Shown here one piece after another: positions 7,373 to 14,481 of a DNA stretch of 16,345 nt (the stretch's first letter is position 1; every line of letters starts with the position of its first letter). The stretch is taken from the NCBI GenBank assembly GCA_037138055.1, contig JBAXJB010000031.1:1-16345 (forward strand), in the 5' to 3' direction. This DNA is from CAITNM01 sp037138055 (GTDB lineage: Bacteria > Pseudomonadota > Alphaproteobacteria > Paracaedibacterales > CAITNM01). A model generated the notes under the pieces. It made no database searches. It saw only the letters and a list, made by a program, of their open reading frames with translations, and had not been told where the DNA came from. Both the position numbers and the translations under genes were made by a program.

Positions 7373-9184
7373 ATGAAAAAAGTAATAGGTCAATTAAGTC
7401 TGGCTTTGTTGTTGGCATTATCTACTGCTTGCGAGAAAAAAGATGAAAAAGTAAACGAGCCTGCGAAAGAAGAACTTCAAAAAGGCGAAGCAGCTACTGC
7501 TGATGCTATAAAAGTTGAAGATGTTCCTCAAGGCGAGCAAGCAAAAGTTGTTGCGGAATTTCCAGACGGAACAAAAATGACAATGGGGCAGGTTTACGAA
7601 CAATTAAATCTTTTGCCATCAGAAGTTAAAGATCGTCCGTTTTCAAAGCTTTATGCGGCCTTATTACGTCGTTTGATTGATACTCATATATTGAACAAAG
7701 CTGCTGCAGGTCTTGGTCTAGATAAAGACGCAAGTGTTCTTGAGCAAATGAACAAAAATGCAGAAACAATGCTGCAAAAATTGTTTATCGAAGGTGAAGT
7801 TACAAAACTTCTTACTGATGATGAACTGAAAAAGAATTTCGAAGAGCTAAAAGCTAAACTTCCAAAAGATGAAATGGAAGTGCAACTAAAGCATATTTTA
7901 GTGAAAAGCAAAGAAGATGCTGAAGCTATTGTTAAAGAATTAGAAAAAGATCCTTCAAAATTTGAAGATACAGCAAAACAAAAATCAATTGACCCACAGA
8001 CAAAAGCTAACGGTGGTAGTTTAGGTTATGTTCGCAAAGCTGATTTGCCAGAAGCATTTGCTAAAGTTGTTTTTGAAGCAAAAGCAGGAGCAGTATTGCC
8101 ACAAGCAATTGACATGGGGCCAAATGGTTTCAGCGTTGTTCTTGTTGGTGAGAAGCGCCCAGTAGAAGCGCCAAAATTTGAACAAGTTAAAGCAGAGCTT
8201 TCAAAGGCATTAATGTCTAAGTATGCAGTTGAAGTCATCAGCAAAATTAAAAAGCAAGCTGGTGTTGAAGTTACTGGTCTTGATGGCAAGCCAATCGTTG
8301 AAAAAACGCCAGAACAAATGAAGGAAGACGCTGAAAAAGGTGTGAAAAAACCAGAAGTTGATATGTCAAAACTTGATGAAACAATGGTTATTGCTAAATT
8401 TAAAGATGGTCACACAGTTACTTTGAAAGACGTTAAGGAAGCAGTAAAAACATTGCCACCTCAACTTAAAGCAGCTCCATTTGGTGAGATTTTCGAACCA
8501 TTGGCACTTCGCCTTGTTGACATGAAGCTTATTCTTGATGCAGCTAAAGCATCTGGGCTTGAAAAAGACAAAGCAACAGTTAAGAAGCTAGAAGATGTTC
8601 GTTCAGCTACATTGCACAAAGCTTTCTTAGACAAGAAAGTTGTTGAGGTTGTGAATGACGCGATGCTTAAAACAAAATATCAAGAGTTGATGAAACTTCT
8701 TCCTAAGAATCAAATGGAAGTGCGTTTACGTCATATTATGGTTAAAACAAAAGAAGAAGCTGAAGAAGTTATTAAAGAAATCAAGTCTGGTAAAGGCTTT
8801 GATGATTTAGTAAAAGCTAAGTCAATTGATGACAAAACCAAAGAGAAAAAAGGCGAGATTGGCTATGTGAAGCGCGATGAGCTTCCAGCTGACTTTGCAA
8901 ATGTTGTATTCTCTGCGGCAAAAGCAACTTTGGTTCCAAACCCAATAAGCCTTGGTAAACTTGGTTGGAGCGTTGTGCGCGTAGAAGATAAGCGTCCAAT
9001 TGAACCACCAAAGTATGACGAGGTAAAGGGCGAGCTTCAAAAAATAGTTGAACAAGAAAAAATTGTTGAAGTATTAGAGAAGCTACGCGTTGATTCAGGC
9101 GTTAAGGCGTTTGATATGAGCGGTGGCGCCCTTAGCCTTAAGGAAGAAGTTCCTCAAGCGCCAGGTGCTGCACCAGCTGCTTAA
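7373..9184 (+). CDS. Foldase lipoprotein with two tandem PrsA/parvulin modules
   Basis: A 603-residue protein of the parvulin-type peptidyl-prolyl cis-trans isomerase group (PrsA/SurA/PpiD-like), which assists folding of exported proteins. A lipobox L-S-T-A-C puts the lipidated cysteine at residue 20, so it should be membrane-anchored facing the periplasm. It contains two complete, clearly homologous units. Unit 1 is about 58-300 (DGTKMTMGQV..., helical SurA_N-like part, then parvulin from HILVKS at 174 to about 262). Unit 2 is about 338-577 (DGHTVTLKDV..., parvulin from RHIMVKT at 454 to about 542). Each ends with the same K-R-P-[VI]-E-x-P-K-[FY] signature. A charged linker (about 300-336) joins them, and an Ala/Pro tail ends the protein. 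Standard PrsA proteins have one such unit. Very Lys/Glu-rich. An intrinsic terminator follows at 9204-9240. Confidence 0.88.
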   Translation: MKKVIGQLSLALLLALSTACEKKDEKVNEPAKEELQKGEAATADAIKVEDVPQGEQAKVVAEFPDGTKMTMGQVYEQLNLLPSEVKDRPFSKLYAALLRRLIDTHILNKAAAGLGLDKDASVLEQMNKNAETMLQKLFIEGEVTKLLTDDELKKNFEELKAKLPKDEMEVQLKHILVKSKEDAEAIVKELEKDPSKFEDTAKQKSIDPQTKANGGSLGYVRKADLPEAFAKVVFEAKAGAVLPQAIDMGPNGFSVVLVGEKRPVEAPKFEQVKAELSKALMSKYAVEVISKIKKQAGVEVTGLDGKPIVEKTPEQMKEDAEKGVKKPEVDMSKLDETMVIAKFKDGHTVTLKDVKEAVKTLPPQLKAAPFGEIFEPLALRLVDMKLILDAAKASGLEKDKATVKKLEDVRSATLHKAFLDKKVVEVVNDAMLKTKYQELMKLLPKNQMEVRLRHIMVKTKEEAEEVIKEIKSGKGFDDLVKAKSIDDKTKEKKGEIGYVKRDELPADFANVVFSAAKATLVPNPISLGKLGWSVVRVEDKRPIEPPKYDEVKGELQKIVEQEKIVEVLEKLRVDSGVKAFDMSGGALSLKEEVPQAPGAAPAA

Positions 9185-9859
9185 TTAAATAGCTTTGAAT
9201 ACCAAAAAGGCGCCGGGGCGATTCTCCAGCGCCTTTTTTTCATACCTTGTTACGGGAATATCATCTTCGCTTGGTCGGGGGCATTCAAGAGTGTTGATGG
9301 CTTGAAAATGGTTCTTGAAAGTAGCTTGGGCTGTAATATCTACTATCCATTCCAAATAGGTTGGGTGATCAGTGGCGATTACTAATTCAGCGTTCTTTGC
9401 CATTTTTTTATGTAGCTGTAGTAAGTTTTCCAGGCAAACCACGCGCCGTTTATGGTGGCGCTTTTTTGGCCAGGGGTCAGGAAATAAAATAAACCCTTTT
9501 GTAATAACTTGGTCGGGCAGGGCTTTTAACAATATATTGGCATCATCAGCAAAAATGCGAATGTTCTGAATGCTTTCTTCCTCAATTTTATTTAATAAAG
9601 ACGCAATGCCATTCACAAACGGTTCGCAGCCTATGCATAAAGCATTGGGGTGTTTTTGCGCTTGATGAGCAATATTTTCTCCGCCACCAAAGCCAATTTC
9701 AAAAATAACTTCATTAGGGAATTTTGTTGGTAAATTTAATGGATCAATCTCTATTGCTTTGAAAAGAGTTTCATACAAGTGTTTCTGATTTTCCTTTAAG
9801 GGGCGCGCCTGGCGACGTCCGTAAATGGTGCGGGTTTTTTGTGGATCCATTATATTCAT
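9185..9859 (-). CDS. trmB: tRNA (guanine-46-N7)-methyltransferase TrmB
   Basis: A SAM-dependent enzyme that makes m7G46 in the variable loop of tRNAs. The SAM-binding glycine motif EIGFGGGE, the family signature FPDPWPKKRHHKRR and the C-terminal TRYEKKA motif are all present, at residues 54-61, 126-139 and 204-210 when counted from the ATG chosen here. Length is about 224 residues, normal for the family. The frame also allows a TTG four codons upstream (9871) and an ATG three codons downstream (9850). I chose the ATG at 9859 because it is a standard codon and the sequence upstream offers no strong ribosome binding site for any of the candidates. The stop (9185-9187) directly abuts the stop of the convergent foldase gene, so the last dozen or so codons double as its terminator. 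Confidence 0.95.
   Translation of the reverse strand: MNIMDPQKTRTIYGRRQARPLKENQKHLYETLFKAIEIDPLNLPTKFPNEVIFEIGFGGGENIAHQAQKHPNALCIGCEPFVNGIASLLNKIEEESIQNIRIFADDANILLKALPDQVITKGFILFPDPWPKKRHHKRRVVCLENLLQLHKKMAKNAELVIATDHPTYLEWIVDITAQATFKNHFQAINTLECPRPSEDDIPVTRYEKKALENRPGAFLVFKAI
9204..9240 (+). terminator. Intrinsic terminator inside the 3' end of trmB
   Basis: AAAAAGGCGC (9204-9213) pairs perfectly with GCGCCTTTTT (9229-9238), and the loop allows a further GGGG/CTCC pairing. Seven Ts (9234-9240) complete a strong terminator for the foldase gene, 20 bases after its stop. The hairpin also encodes the last residues of TrmB on the other strand. There it is followed by TTTTTGG, so it may be partly bidirectional. 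Confidence 0.9.
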
Positions 9860-9924
9860 AGCTTTTTTCAATGCCAGATTATTTCACAAAAGAGGCTGTG
9901 CTGGCAAATGCTGCGTTTTTACAT

Positions 9925-9975
9925 CCCCTCTTGAATATTACCCGCGACTAGTAAGTCTTGTGAGCTTAGATAATA
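9925..9975 (+). repeat. Dispersed direct repeat, copy A
   Basis: CCCCTCTTGAATATTA (9925-9940) followed by CCCGCGACTAG. The first 16 bases are identical to copy B, and the 12-base core TCTTGAATATTA (9929-9940) is shared by all three copies. Similarity to the others fades after about 30 bases. It lies between trmB and the serine protease gene. Confidence 0.7.
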
Positions 9976-9994
9976 TTTTGAGTGTAAATATTAA

Positions 9995-10034
9995 TATAAT
10001 GTGCTATATGTGTGCATTATTAACTTAAAAAGGA
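9995..10034 (+). promoter_or_regulatory. Promoter -10 and ribosome binding site of the protease gene
   Basis: A perfect TATAAT lies at 9995-10000; no good -35 box at 16-18 bases upstream is visible (the nearest TTGAGT leaves only 11 bases). AAAAAGGA (10027-10034) is a good ribosome binding site 5 bases before the ATG at 10040. This decides the start in favour of that ATG over the GTG at 10001, which overlaps the promoter region. Confidence 0.55.
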
Positions 10035-10039
10035 TTGCT

Positions 10040-11317
10040 ATGTTTAGATATTTATTTTTAACAATGTTCTCATTTGTTTCTTTGGTTGAGGGGTCGTTTA
10101 GATCACAGCGTGAGCATGAGGCAAGTGAAGATGTTGCAAGAGCTCACCCTGGTTTTGGGGCAGCAGTTCTAGTGGTTCAATATGGTCGCGATTTTAATGA
10201 CGTGAGCATATCTAACGGTATATATATAGCGCCTGGGAAAGTTTTAACGCATTCTCACGAGCTATTTGAAATTGGTAAAACCTATGTTGTTTCTCCTTTT
10301 GCTGGGTTTGAAAAATTTTCTTGTGATGTAGATATGACTATTGAAGGAGATAGTTATGTTTGTTCCACTAGATATAATCTTCACAAGTTAGGTAAAGAAC
10401 ACTGTAGAAAAGTTAAAAGTGTAGTATTTCCAGCAGGTAGAACTGAAATTGCAGATAGTCCTGTAAGACGAGTTTTAGATCCAAATAATCCGCAAAGTCT
10501 TGAGTTTGTAGCTAACTATGAAGGATACGTTAGAAGTGTTGTGAGTGCTCCTGCACCAATCACAAGGAATGAAGGTCGTGCTGTAATGGGGGCGGATTTT
10601 TGTATATTAGACATTAAACCATTTAAAGAAAGTCATCCGACGGCAGAACTTTATTCAGATGTTACTGCAAAAACAGCAGCGACATTTCCAGTAACAGTAT
10701 TAGTATTAGGATATAGCTTTCGGACGCATGTTTTCGATGGTAGTGATTACTTGCTGGGTAATACAATGAATGAAGTATTTTTCCAATGCAAAGCCCAAGG
10801 ATTAAGAGTTGCTAAGCTTGAAATAGGGATGTGTCCTCGTGTAACAAGCTTTTCACAATTAGTTAGGCCGATTGGTGATAATTTAGTCGCAGAAGCTGTG
10901 TGTGGAGTGACAAGCGCAAAGACGGCCAGCATTTCAGGAGATGAAATTTTTGACAAAGAAAGAACAAATCCTGCAGTCCAAGCGGTTATTGTGAAGGGAT
11001 TAAGTGGAAGTGGAGTGTATGTTGGTTCTAAATTAATTGGCATAGTATCGACCTCCCATAAATGTAACTTGACTGAGTTTATCGAGAGCGAGCTTGGAAA
11101 GGCTAAATTAGCAAGAGATATAGCAAAAGTAACAGCTTTTACAGCTATGCACCCAAGTACAATACCACATCCTCTGCTTAATATTCATCAGTATGTTACT
11201 GCTGGTGATGTTGATGCGCTGCTAAGGCCTTCTGTGGCAAGTGTTGTCCCTGTTGAAGCTTTGACAACGCCTGCAATAGCAAGCGTTGAAGGTGTTGCAG
11301 CTGTGGATTTTTCATGA
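10040..11317 (+). CDS. Secreted trypsin/V8-fold serine protease candidate
   Basis: A 425-residue protein with a signal peptide (about residues 1-19). The pattern fits the chymotrypsin-like (S1/S1B) fold. A strand and His box VLTHSHE sits at 68-74, with H73 in the place of the catalytic His of VLTAAHC. GADFCILDI is at 184-192, with D186 in the place of the catalytic Asp of D-x-A-L-L. GLSGSGVY is at 320-327, with S322 in the place of the nucleophile of GxSGxP. It continues with the usual hydrophobic strand KLIGIVSTS at 331-339. Spacing and order H-D-S are right. The domain is larger than a typical protease domain (inserts at about 80-180 and 230-310), and about 80 C-terminal residues follow that I cannot assign. 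Cysteines are several, compatible with disulfides outside the cytoplasm. Function is inferred from motifs only; an inactive homologue cannot be excluded. Confidence 0.7.
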   Translation: MFRYLFLTMFSFVSLVEGSFRSQREHEASEDVARAHPGFGAAVLVVQYGRDFNDVSISNGIYIAPGKVLTHSHELFEIGKTYVVSPFAGFEKFSCDVDMTIEGDSYVCSTRYNLHKLGKEHCRKVKSVVFPAGRTEIADSPVRRVLDPNNPQSLEFVANYEGYVRSVVSAPAPITRNEGRAVMGADFCILDIKPFKESHPTAELYSDVTAKTAATFPVTVLVLGYSFRTHVFDGSDYLLGNTMNEVFFQCKAQGLRVAKLEIGMCPRVTSFSQLVRPIGDNLVAEAVCGVTSAKTASISGDEIFDKERTNPAVQAVIVKGLSGSGVYVGSKLIGIVSTSHKCNLTEFIESELGKAKLARDIAKVTAFTAMHPSTIPHPLLNIHQYVTAGDVDALLRPSVASVVPVEALTTPAIASVEGVAAVDFS

Positions 11318-11406
11318 AGTGATGCAGCAAATTAATTATTCTTCCACCTTGGGGGCTGTCTTGTTTTTATAAGGCGGTCCCATAGGTTTTTAGTTTTAGA
11401 TATTTC

Positions 11407-11467
11407 CCCCTCTTGAATATTAACAGTGATTAGTGAGCGGGGTAGTTAAGAAAACCTAGTTAATTGT
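11407..11467 (+). repeat. Dispersed direct repeat, copy B
   Basis: CCCCTCTTGAATATTA (11407-11422), then ACAGTGATTAG, and 40 bases after the core start AAAACCTAGTTAATTGT (11451-11467). Copy A shares the first 16 bases; copy C shares the core and the distal block at almost the same spacing. The distal block overlaps the last codons and stop of the hydrolase gene. Confidence 0.75.
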
Positions 11468-12238
11468 ATCGTCAATTATTGCACTTTCTTCTGAGGATAT
11501 ACCCAGTACTGCTTTAAAATGATTTATGCCGATAATTTTGGCTGCTTGAGAAATGTCATGTCCTCCCTCACTTTCAATGGCTTCTTTTACAGTTGAGCTA
11601 AAGTACATCTCACCAACTTTTTGTTTAAATAGCTCTCGAGAGCATTGGTAAACTTTCCCAAAAAGAGGATCATCATTATTAATTGCCATGATAATTGAAC
11701 GCGGCTTTTGAATATTTTCGTCAGGTATCCAAGGGCAACCAGCAAAAAATAGACTGCCACATGGAGATGGAAGGGAATAAGCAAGCATTTGCGCAAAAAT
11801 CCCACCCTGCGAATAACCAACAAAATGCAAATTTCTTACTTCAATCTCTTCTCTTTCTCTAAATGCATTAATTTCACGTGATAAATCATGAAATTGTGGA
11901 GCAGCATCTTTTATTTTACTTAAAAGAATAGCCATATTTTCAGGGGTTTGGTTTGCAGGTTCTGAGATATGAATTAGATCAGGAAACAAAGGGTTTATGT
12001 CGAACCAAGAGTGATCTTTTGCTTCAGGAATGTAAACAGCAAATTGAGAGCTAGGTGGTTGAATACCGTTTTCAAAAGCAAAAGCAACCCACTCTCTGCA
12101 CATTTCTGCGCTTGCTCCAAGGCCATGCAAAAGCACAAATCCAATTTTTTCATGCGTTGCTGAGGCTATTGCAGCTGAGTGCTGTATCAAAAGTGTATAA
12201 ATTAAAAAAAATAATTTTAGTTTGCACTTTTTGTACAT
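11456..12238 (-). CDS. Secreted alpha/beta hydrolase (carboxylesterase/phospholipase type)
   Basis: A 260-residue serine hydrolase resembling the phospholipase/carboxylesterase family (Abhydrolase_2). Residues 1-27 look like a signal peptide with a positively charged start. Family motifs in order: oxyanion-hole LLHGLGAS at 36-43, S-W-F-D at 77-80, nucleophile elbow GYSQGG with S143, acidic residue in N-N-D-D-P-L (D189 or D190), and catalytic H227 in E-G-G-H-D-I. Members hydrolyse acyl esters of lysophospholipids, thioesters or small carboxylesters; the substrate here is unknown. Most relatives are cytosolic, so the signal peptide is unusual and points to action in the periplasm or outside the cell. 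The ATG at 12238 has only a weak AAGAG upstream. The gene lies between repeat copies B and C. Confidence 0.85.
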   Translation of the reverse strand: MYKKCKLKLFFLIYTLLIQHSAAIASATHEKIGFVLLHGLGASAEMCREWVAFAFENGIQPPSSQFAVYIPEAKDHSWFDINPLFPDLIHISEPANQTPENMAILLSKIKDAAPQFHDLSREINAFREREEIEVRNLHFVGYSQGGIFAQMLAYSLPSPCGSLFFAGCPWIPDENIQKPRSIIMAINNDDPLFGKVYQCSRELFKQKVGEMYFSSTVKEAIESEGGHDISQAAKIIGINHFKAVLGISSEESAIIDDTIN

Positions 12239-12286
12239 TTTTTGACTCTTAGTTTGTGTATTTTTAATCTAGACTCTCATAAAAAT

Positions 12287-12303
12287 ATTAAGGGAGCCTT
12301 AAT
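12287..12303. promoter_or_regulatory. Palindrome matching the CtrA half-site consensus TTAA-N7-TTAA
   Basis: ATTAAGG-GAG-CCTTAAT is a perfect 7-bp inverted repeat and contains TTAA-N7-TTAA (12288-12302), the consensus bound by the alphaproteobacterial cell-cycle regulator CtrA. It lies about 50 bases upstream of the hydrolase start and about 90 upstream of psd, so it could serve either. AT-rich DNA produces this pattern by chance fairly often. Confidence 0.3.
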
Positions 12304-12324
12304 TAAGAATTTTAAATTGAGAAA

Positions 12325-12386
12325 TCTATCTTGAATATTAACCGCGATCAGGGCACTGTAGTGGTCAGGAAAACGTAGTCAATAGT
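12325..12386 (+). repeat. Dispersed direct repeat, copy C
   Basis: Core TCTTGAATATTA (12329-12340), then ACCGCGATCAG, and AAAACGTAGTCAATAGT (12370-12386) 41 bases after the core start, against AAAACCTAGTTAATTGT at 40 bases in copy B. It ends 8 bases before the psd start codon, so it is effectively the psd leader. Confidence 0.75.
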
Positions 12387-12394
12387 TTTTAAAT

Positions 12395-13078
12395 ATGCCG
12401 AATCTTTTATCAATAATTCATAGTGATGGATGGAAATTCATCTCAATTTTTGCAGCTGTAGCCTTTATATTGGCGATGATTAATCCAAACTTGGGTTGGA
12501 TTGGTGCAGTGCTTACAGTATGGTGCATGTACTTTTTTAGAAACCCGACACGTACAGTTCCATTGCGCGAAGGGCTTATTGTTAGTCCGGCAGATGGAAT
12601 TGTTTGTCTGATTGTAACAGCGGTTCCACCTGCTGAATTTGAATTGGGTGATGCTCCACGCACACGCGTAAGTATATTCCTTAATGTGTTTGATGTTCAC
12701 GTGAACCGTGTTCCAGTGGCAGGTACTGTGCACAACGTTATTTATCACGAAGGTCAATTTTTAAATGCATCGTTCGATAAAGCTAGTGAAAAGAATGAGC
12801 GTAACACAGTGATTGTTGATACCATAACCGGCGAACGCGTGGCATTTGCGCAAATTGCTGGTTTAATTGCGCGTCGTATTCGTTGTGATATAGCGCCTCA
12901 AGAAACAGTTGAAACAGGGCAAGTGTTTGGTTTGATTCGTTTTGGAAGTCGTATGGATGTTTACCTTCCTGAAGGTGCTGAACCGTTAGTGGTTGAAGGC
13001 CAACGCATGATTGCAGGCGAAACCGTTCTGCATGATATGAACAATCAAGAGCCAGCAAGGCGCGGGATTAAGCGTTAA
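12395..13078 (+). CDS. psd: Phosphatidylserine decarboxylase proenzyme
   Basis: Converts phosphatidylserine to phosphatidylethanolamine at the inner membrane. At 227 residues it is the short Psd type usual in Alphaproteobacteria. Two hydrophobic segments at about 15-29 and 33-47 anchor the N-terminus. Conserved blocks: FFRNPTR (47-53), SPADG (64-68), FLNVFDVHVNRVP (95-107, containing the conserved histidine H102) and the self-cleavage site RFGSRMDVYLP (182-192). Cleavage between G184 and S185 gives the alpha and beta chains and turns Ser185 into the pyruvoyl cofactor. The ATG at 12395 has no visible ribosome binding site. Its stop TAA shares its last base with the ATG of pssA, which suggests translational coupling. 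The leader consists of repeat copy C. Confidence 0.96.
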   Translation: MPNLLSIIHSDGWKFISIFAAVAFILAMINPNLGWIGAVLTVWCMYFFRNPTRTVPLREGLIVSPADGIVCLIVTAVPPAEFELGDAPRTRVSIFLNVFDVHVNRVPVAGTVHNVIYHEGQFLNASFDKASEKNERNTVIVDTITGERVAFAQIAGLIARRIRCDIAPQETVETGQVFGLIRFGSRMDVYLPEGAEPLVVEGQRMIAGETVLHDMNNQEPARRGIKR

Positions 13079-13914
13079 TGGTCATTAGACGAAAAGAACA
13101 GCCAGCAAAGAAAAAAGGACTTCTGAAAGGGCGCTTCCGCAAGAATTTAGCGGAACGTCGTGTAAAAGCAGAACCCTTTACTGCATTGTTGCCCCATATC
13201 ATTACCGTTACCGCTTTGTGTTCAGGGTTAACCGGTATTCGGTATGCCCTTCTTCAAAACTGGGAAAATGCAATTTTTGCTATTTTGTTGGCGGCTTTCC
13301 TTGATGGGGTTGATGGACGCTTGGCGCGTATGCTTGGCACTTCTAGCCATTTCGGAGCTGAGCTTGATTCCTTTGCTGATGTTATTAACTTCGGCGTAGC
13401 GCCAGCACTTATTATGTATTTTTACTCATTGCATAGTCTGGGCAATCCAGGATGGGCAGTTGTGCTGTTCTTTTGTGTTTGCATGATTTTACGCTTGGCG
13501 CGTTTCAATGTGATGGCTTATGACGAATCAAAAATGCCAATTTGGGGCAAGCATTTTTCGGTGGGCGCACCTGCACCTGCCGCTGCTTTGTTGTCCCTTA
13601 GTCCGTTGATTTTCGAATTAACCTTTCCCATTCATTTTAGTGGGGTAGGCGTGGCGCTTATTATGGTGGCTGTTGGTGGGCTAATGGTTAGTCGGGTGCC
13701 GACGCTATCATTAAAAAAACTACCGCTGTCACAACAACATGCAATTCCGGTTGTGTTGGTTGTGGTGGTGTTGCTTGGCTGTTTATATAGTGAGCCATGC
13801 TTAACTTTAAGTGCAACTATTTGCTTATATACAGCTACATTTCCTTGGGTTTACTTGAAATACCGCAAGTTTATAAAAGATCATCAGCATGATGCTGACG
13901 AGGGTAGTGTTTAA
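13078..13914 (+). CDS. pssA: CDP-diacylglycerol-serine O-phosphatidyltransferase
   Basis: A membrane enzyme that joins serine to CDP-diacylglycerol to give phosphatidylserine, the substrate of the preceding gene product. The CDP-alcohol phosphotransferase signature D-x2-DG-x2-AR-x8-G-x3-D-x3-D is perfect: D76, D79-G80, A83-R84, G93, D97 and D101. The protein of 278 residues has several membrane segments (about 39-57, 62-75, 103-120, 125-142, 162-182, 188-204, 223-237 and 240-258). The first 30 residues are strongly basic and would lie in the cytoplasm. The ATG overlaps the psd stop (TAATG), with GGGA about 10 bases upstream inside psd. It forms a two-gene operon for phosphatidylethanolamine synthesis. 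Confidence 0.96.
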   Translation: MVIRRKEQPAKKKGLLKGRFRKNLAERRVKAEPFTALLPHIITVTALCSGLTGIRYALLQNWENAIFAILLAAFLDGVDGRLARMLGTSSHFGAELDSFADVINFGVAPALIMYFYSLHSLGNPGWAVVLFFCVCMILRLARFNVMAYDESKMPIWGKHFSVGAPAPAAALLSLSPLIFELTFPIHFSGVGVALIMVAVGGLMVSRVPTLSLKKLPLSQQHAIPVVLVVVVLLGCLYSEPCLTLSATICLYTATFPWVYLKYRKFIKDHQHDADEGSV

Positions 13915-13926
13915 GTAGGGTTGATT

Positions 13927-14481
13927 ATGTCGCCTATTCTTCTAGATTTTCCAATGCCAATTACCACTAAAAGGTTGATTATACGCCCGATGCAACCAGG
14001 TGATGGAGCGCAGCTATTTTCTCAAATTGAACAAAGCCGTGATAATCTTAGGGCGTGGCTTCCTTGGGTTGATTCAGTGCAATGCCAAGCTGATAGCGAA
14101 AGTACAGCGCGTACTTTTTATGCAGACTTTGTGTTGCGCAAAGCATTTCACTTTGTGATTTGCTTAGATGGGCAAATTATTGGCGGGCTTAGTCTTAGCT
14201 TTATCAATTGGACCATTAGACGCATGAACATAGGGTATTAGTGTTCAATTAATCATCAGGGGCAGGGCTATGTTACTGAAGCCCTAGATGGACTGGTGGA
14301 CTTTGCATTTATTCATTTGAAAGCGCAAAAGCTTTTAATTGTATGTGATAGTGAGAACGCAAAAAGCATTAAGGTGGCAGAGCGTTGTGGTTTTACCCTA
14401 GAGGCTGAAGCGCTTGGTGTGTTGGATTGCCCCGGCAATGGTGAATTGCGTTTGGGGCGAAGGTACGCGAAGTACGTATAG
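13927..14481 (+). pseudogene. GNAT acetyltransferase (RimJ/RimL type) interrupted by an amber codon
   Basis: Reading one frame from ATG 13927 (ribosome binding site AGGG at 13917-13920) gives a RimJ/RimL-like N-acetyltransferase of about 184 residues, broken by a single TAG at 14239-14241. Before the stop: T-K-R-L-I-I-R-P at the start of the fold, LRAWLPWV and the G-x-I-I-G-G-L-S-L strand. The stop follows N-I-G-Y, where relatives carry Trp (I-G-Y-W). After it the same frame goes on with HQGQGYVTEAL, the acetyl-CoA-binding Q-G-x-G motif, then S-E-N-A-K-S-I-K-V-A-E-R-C-G-F, another family hallmark. One base change from TGG explains the break, so decay is recent, or the stop is a sequencing error. 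The first fragment lacks the acetyl-CoA loop and should be inactive. It lies 12 bases after pssA and is probably co-transcribed with it. Confidence 0.85.

Noticed and set aside
10001..10039. GTG start at 10001 extending the protease by 13 residues
   Set aside because: It directly abuts the TATAAT box and would spoil the signal peptide; the ATG at 10040 has a good ribosome binding site.
14296..14481. The second half of the GNAT gene as an independent small gene
   Set aside because: It is in the same frame as the first half, continues its family motifs and has no start signals of its own.
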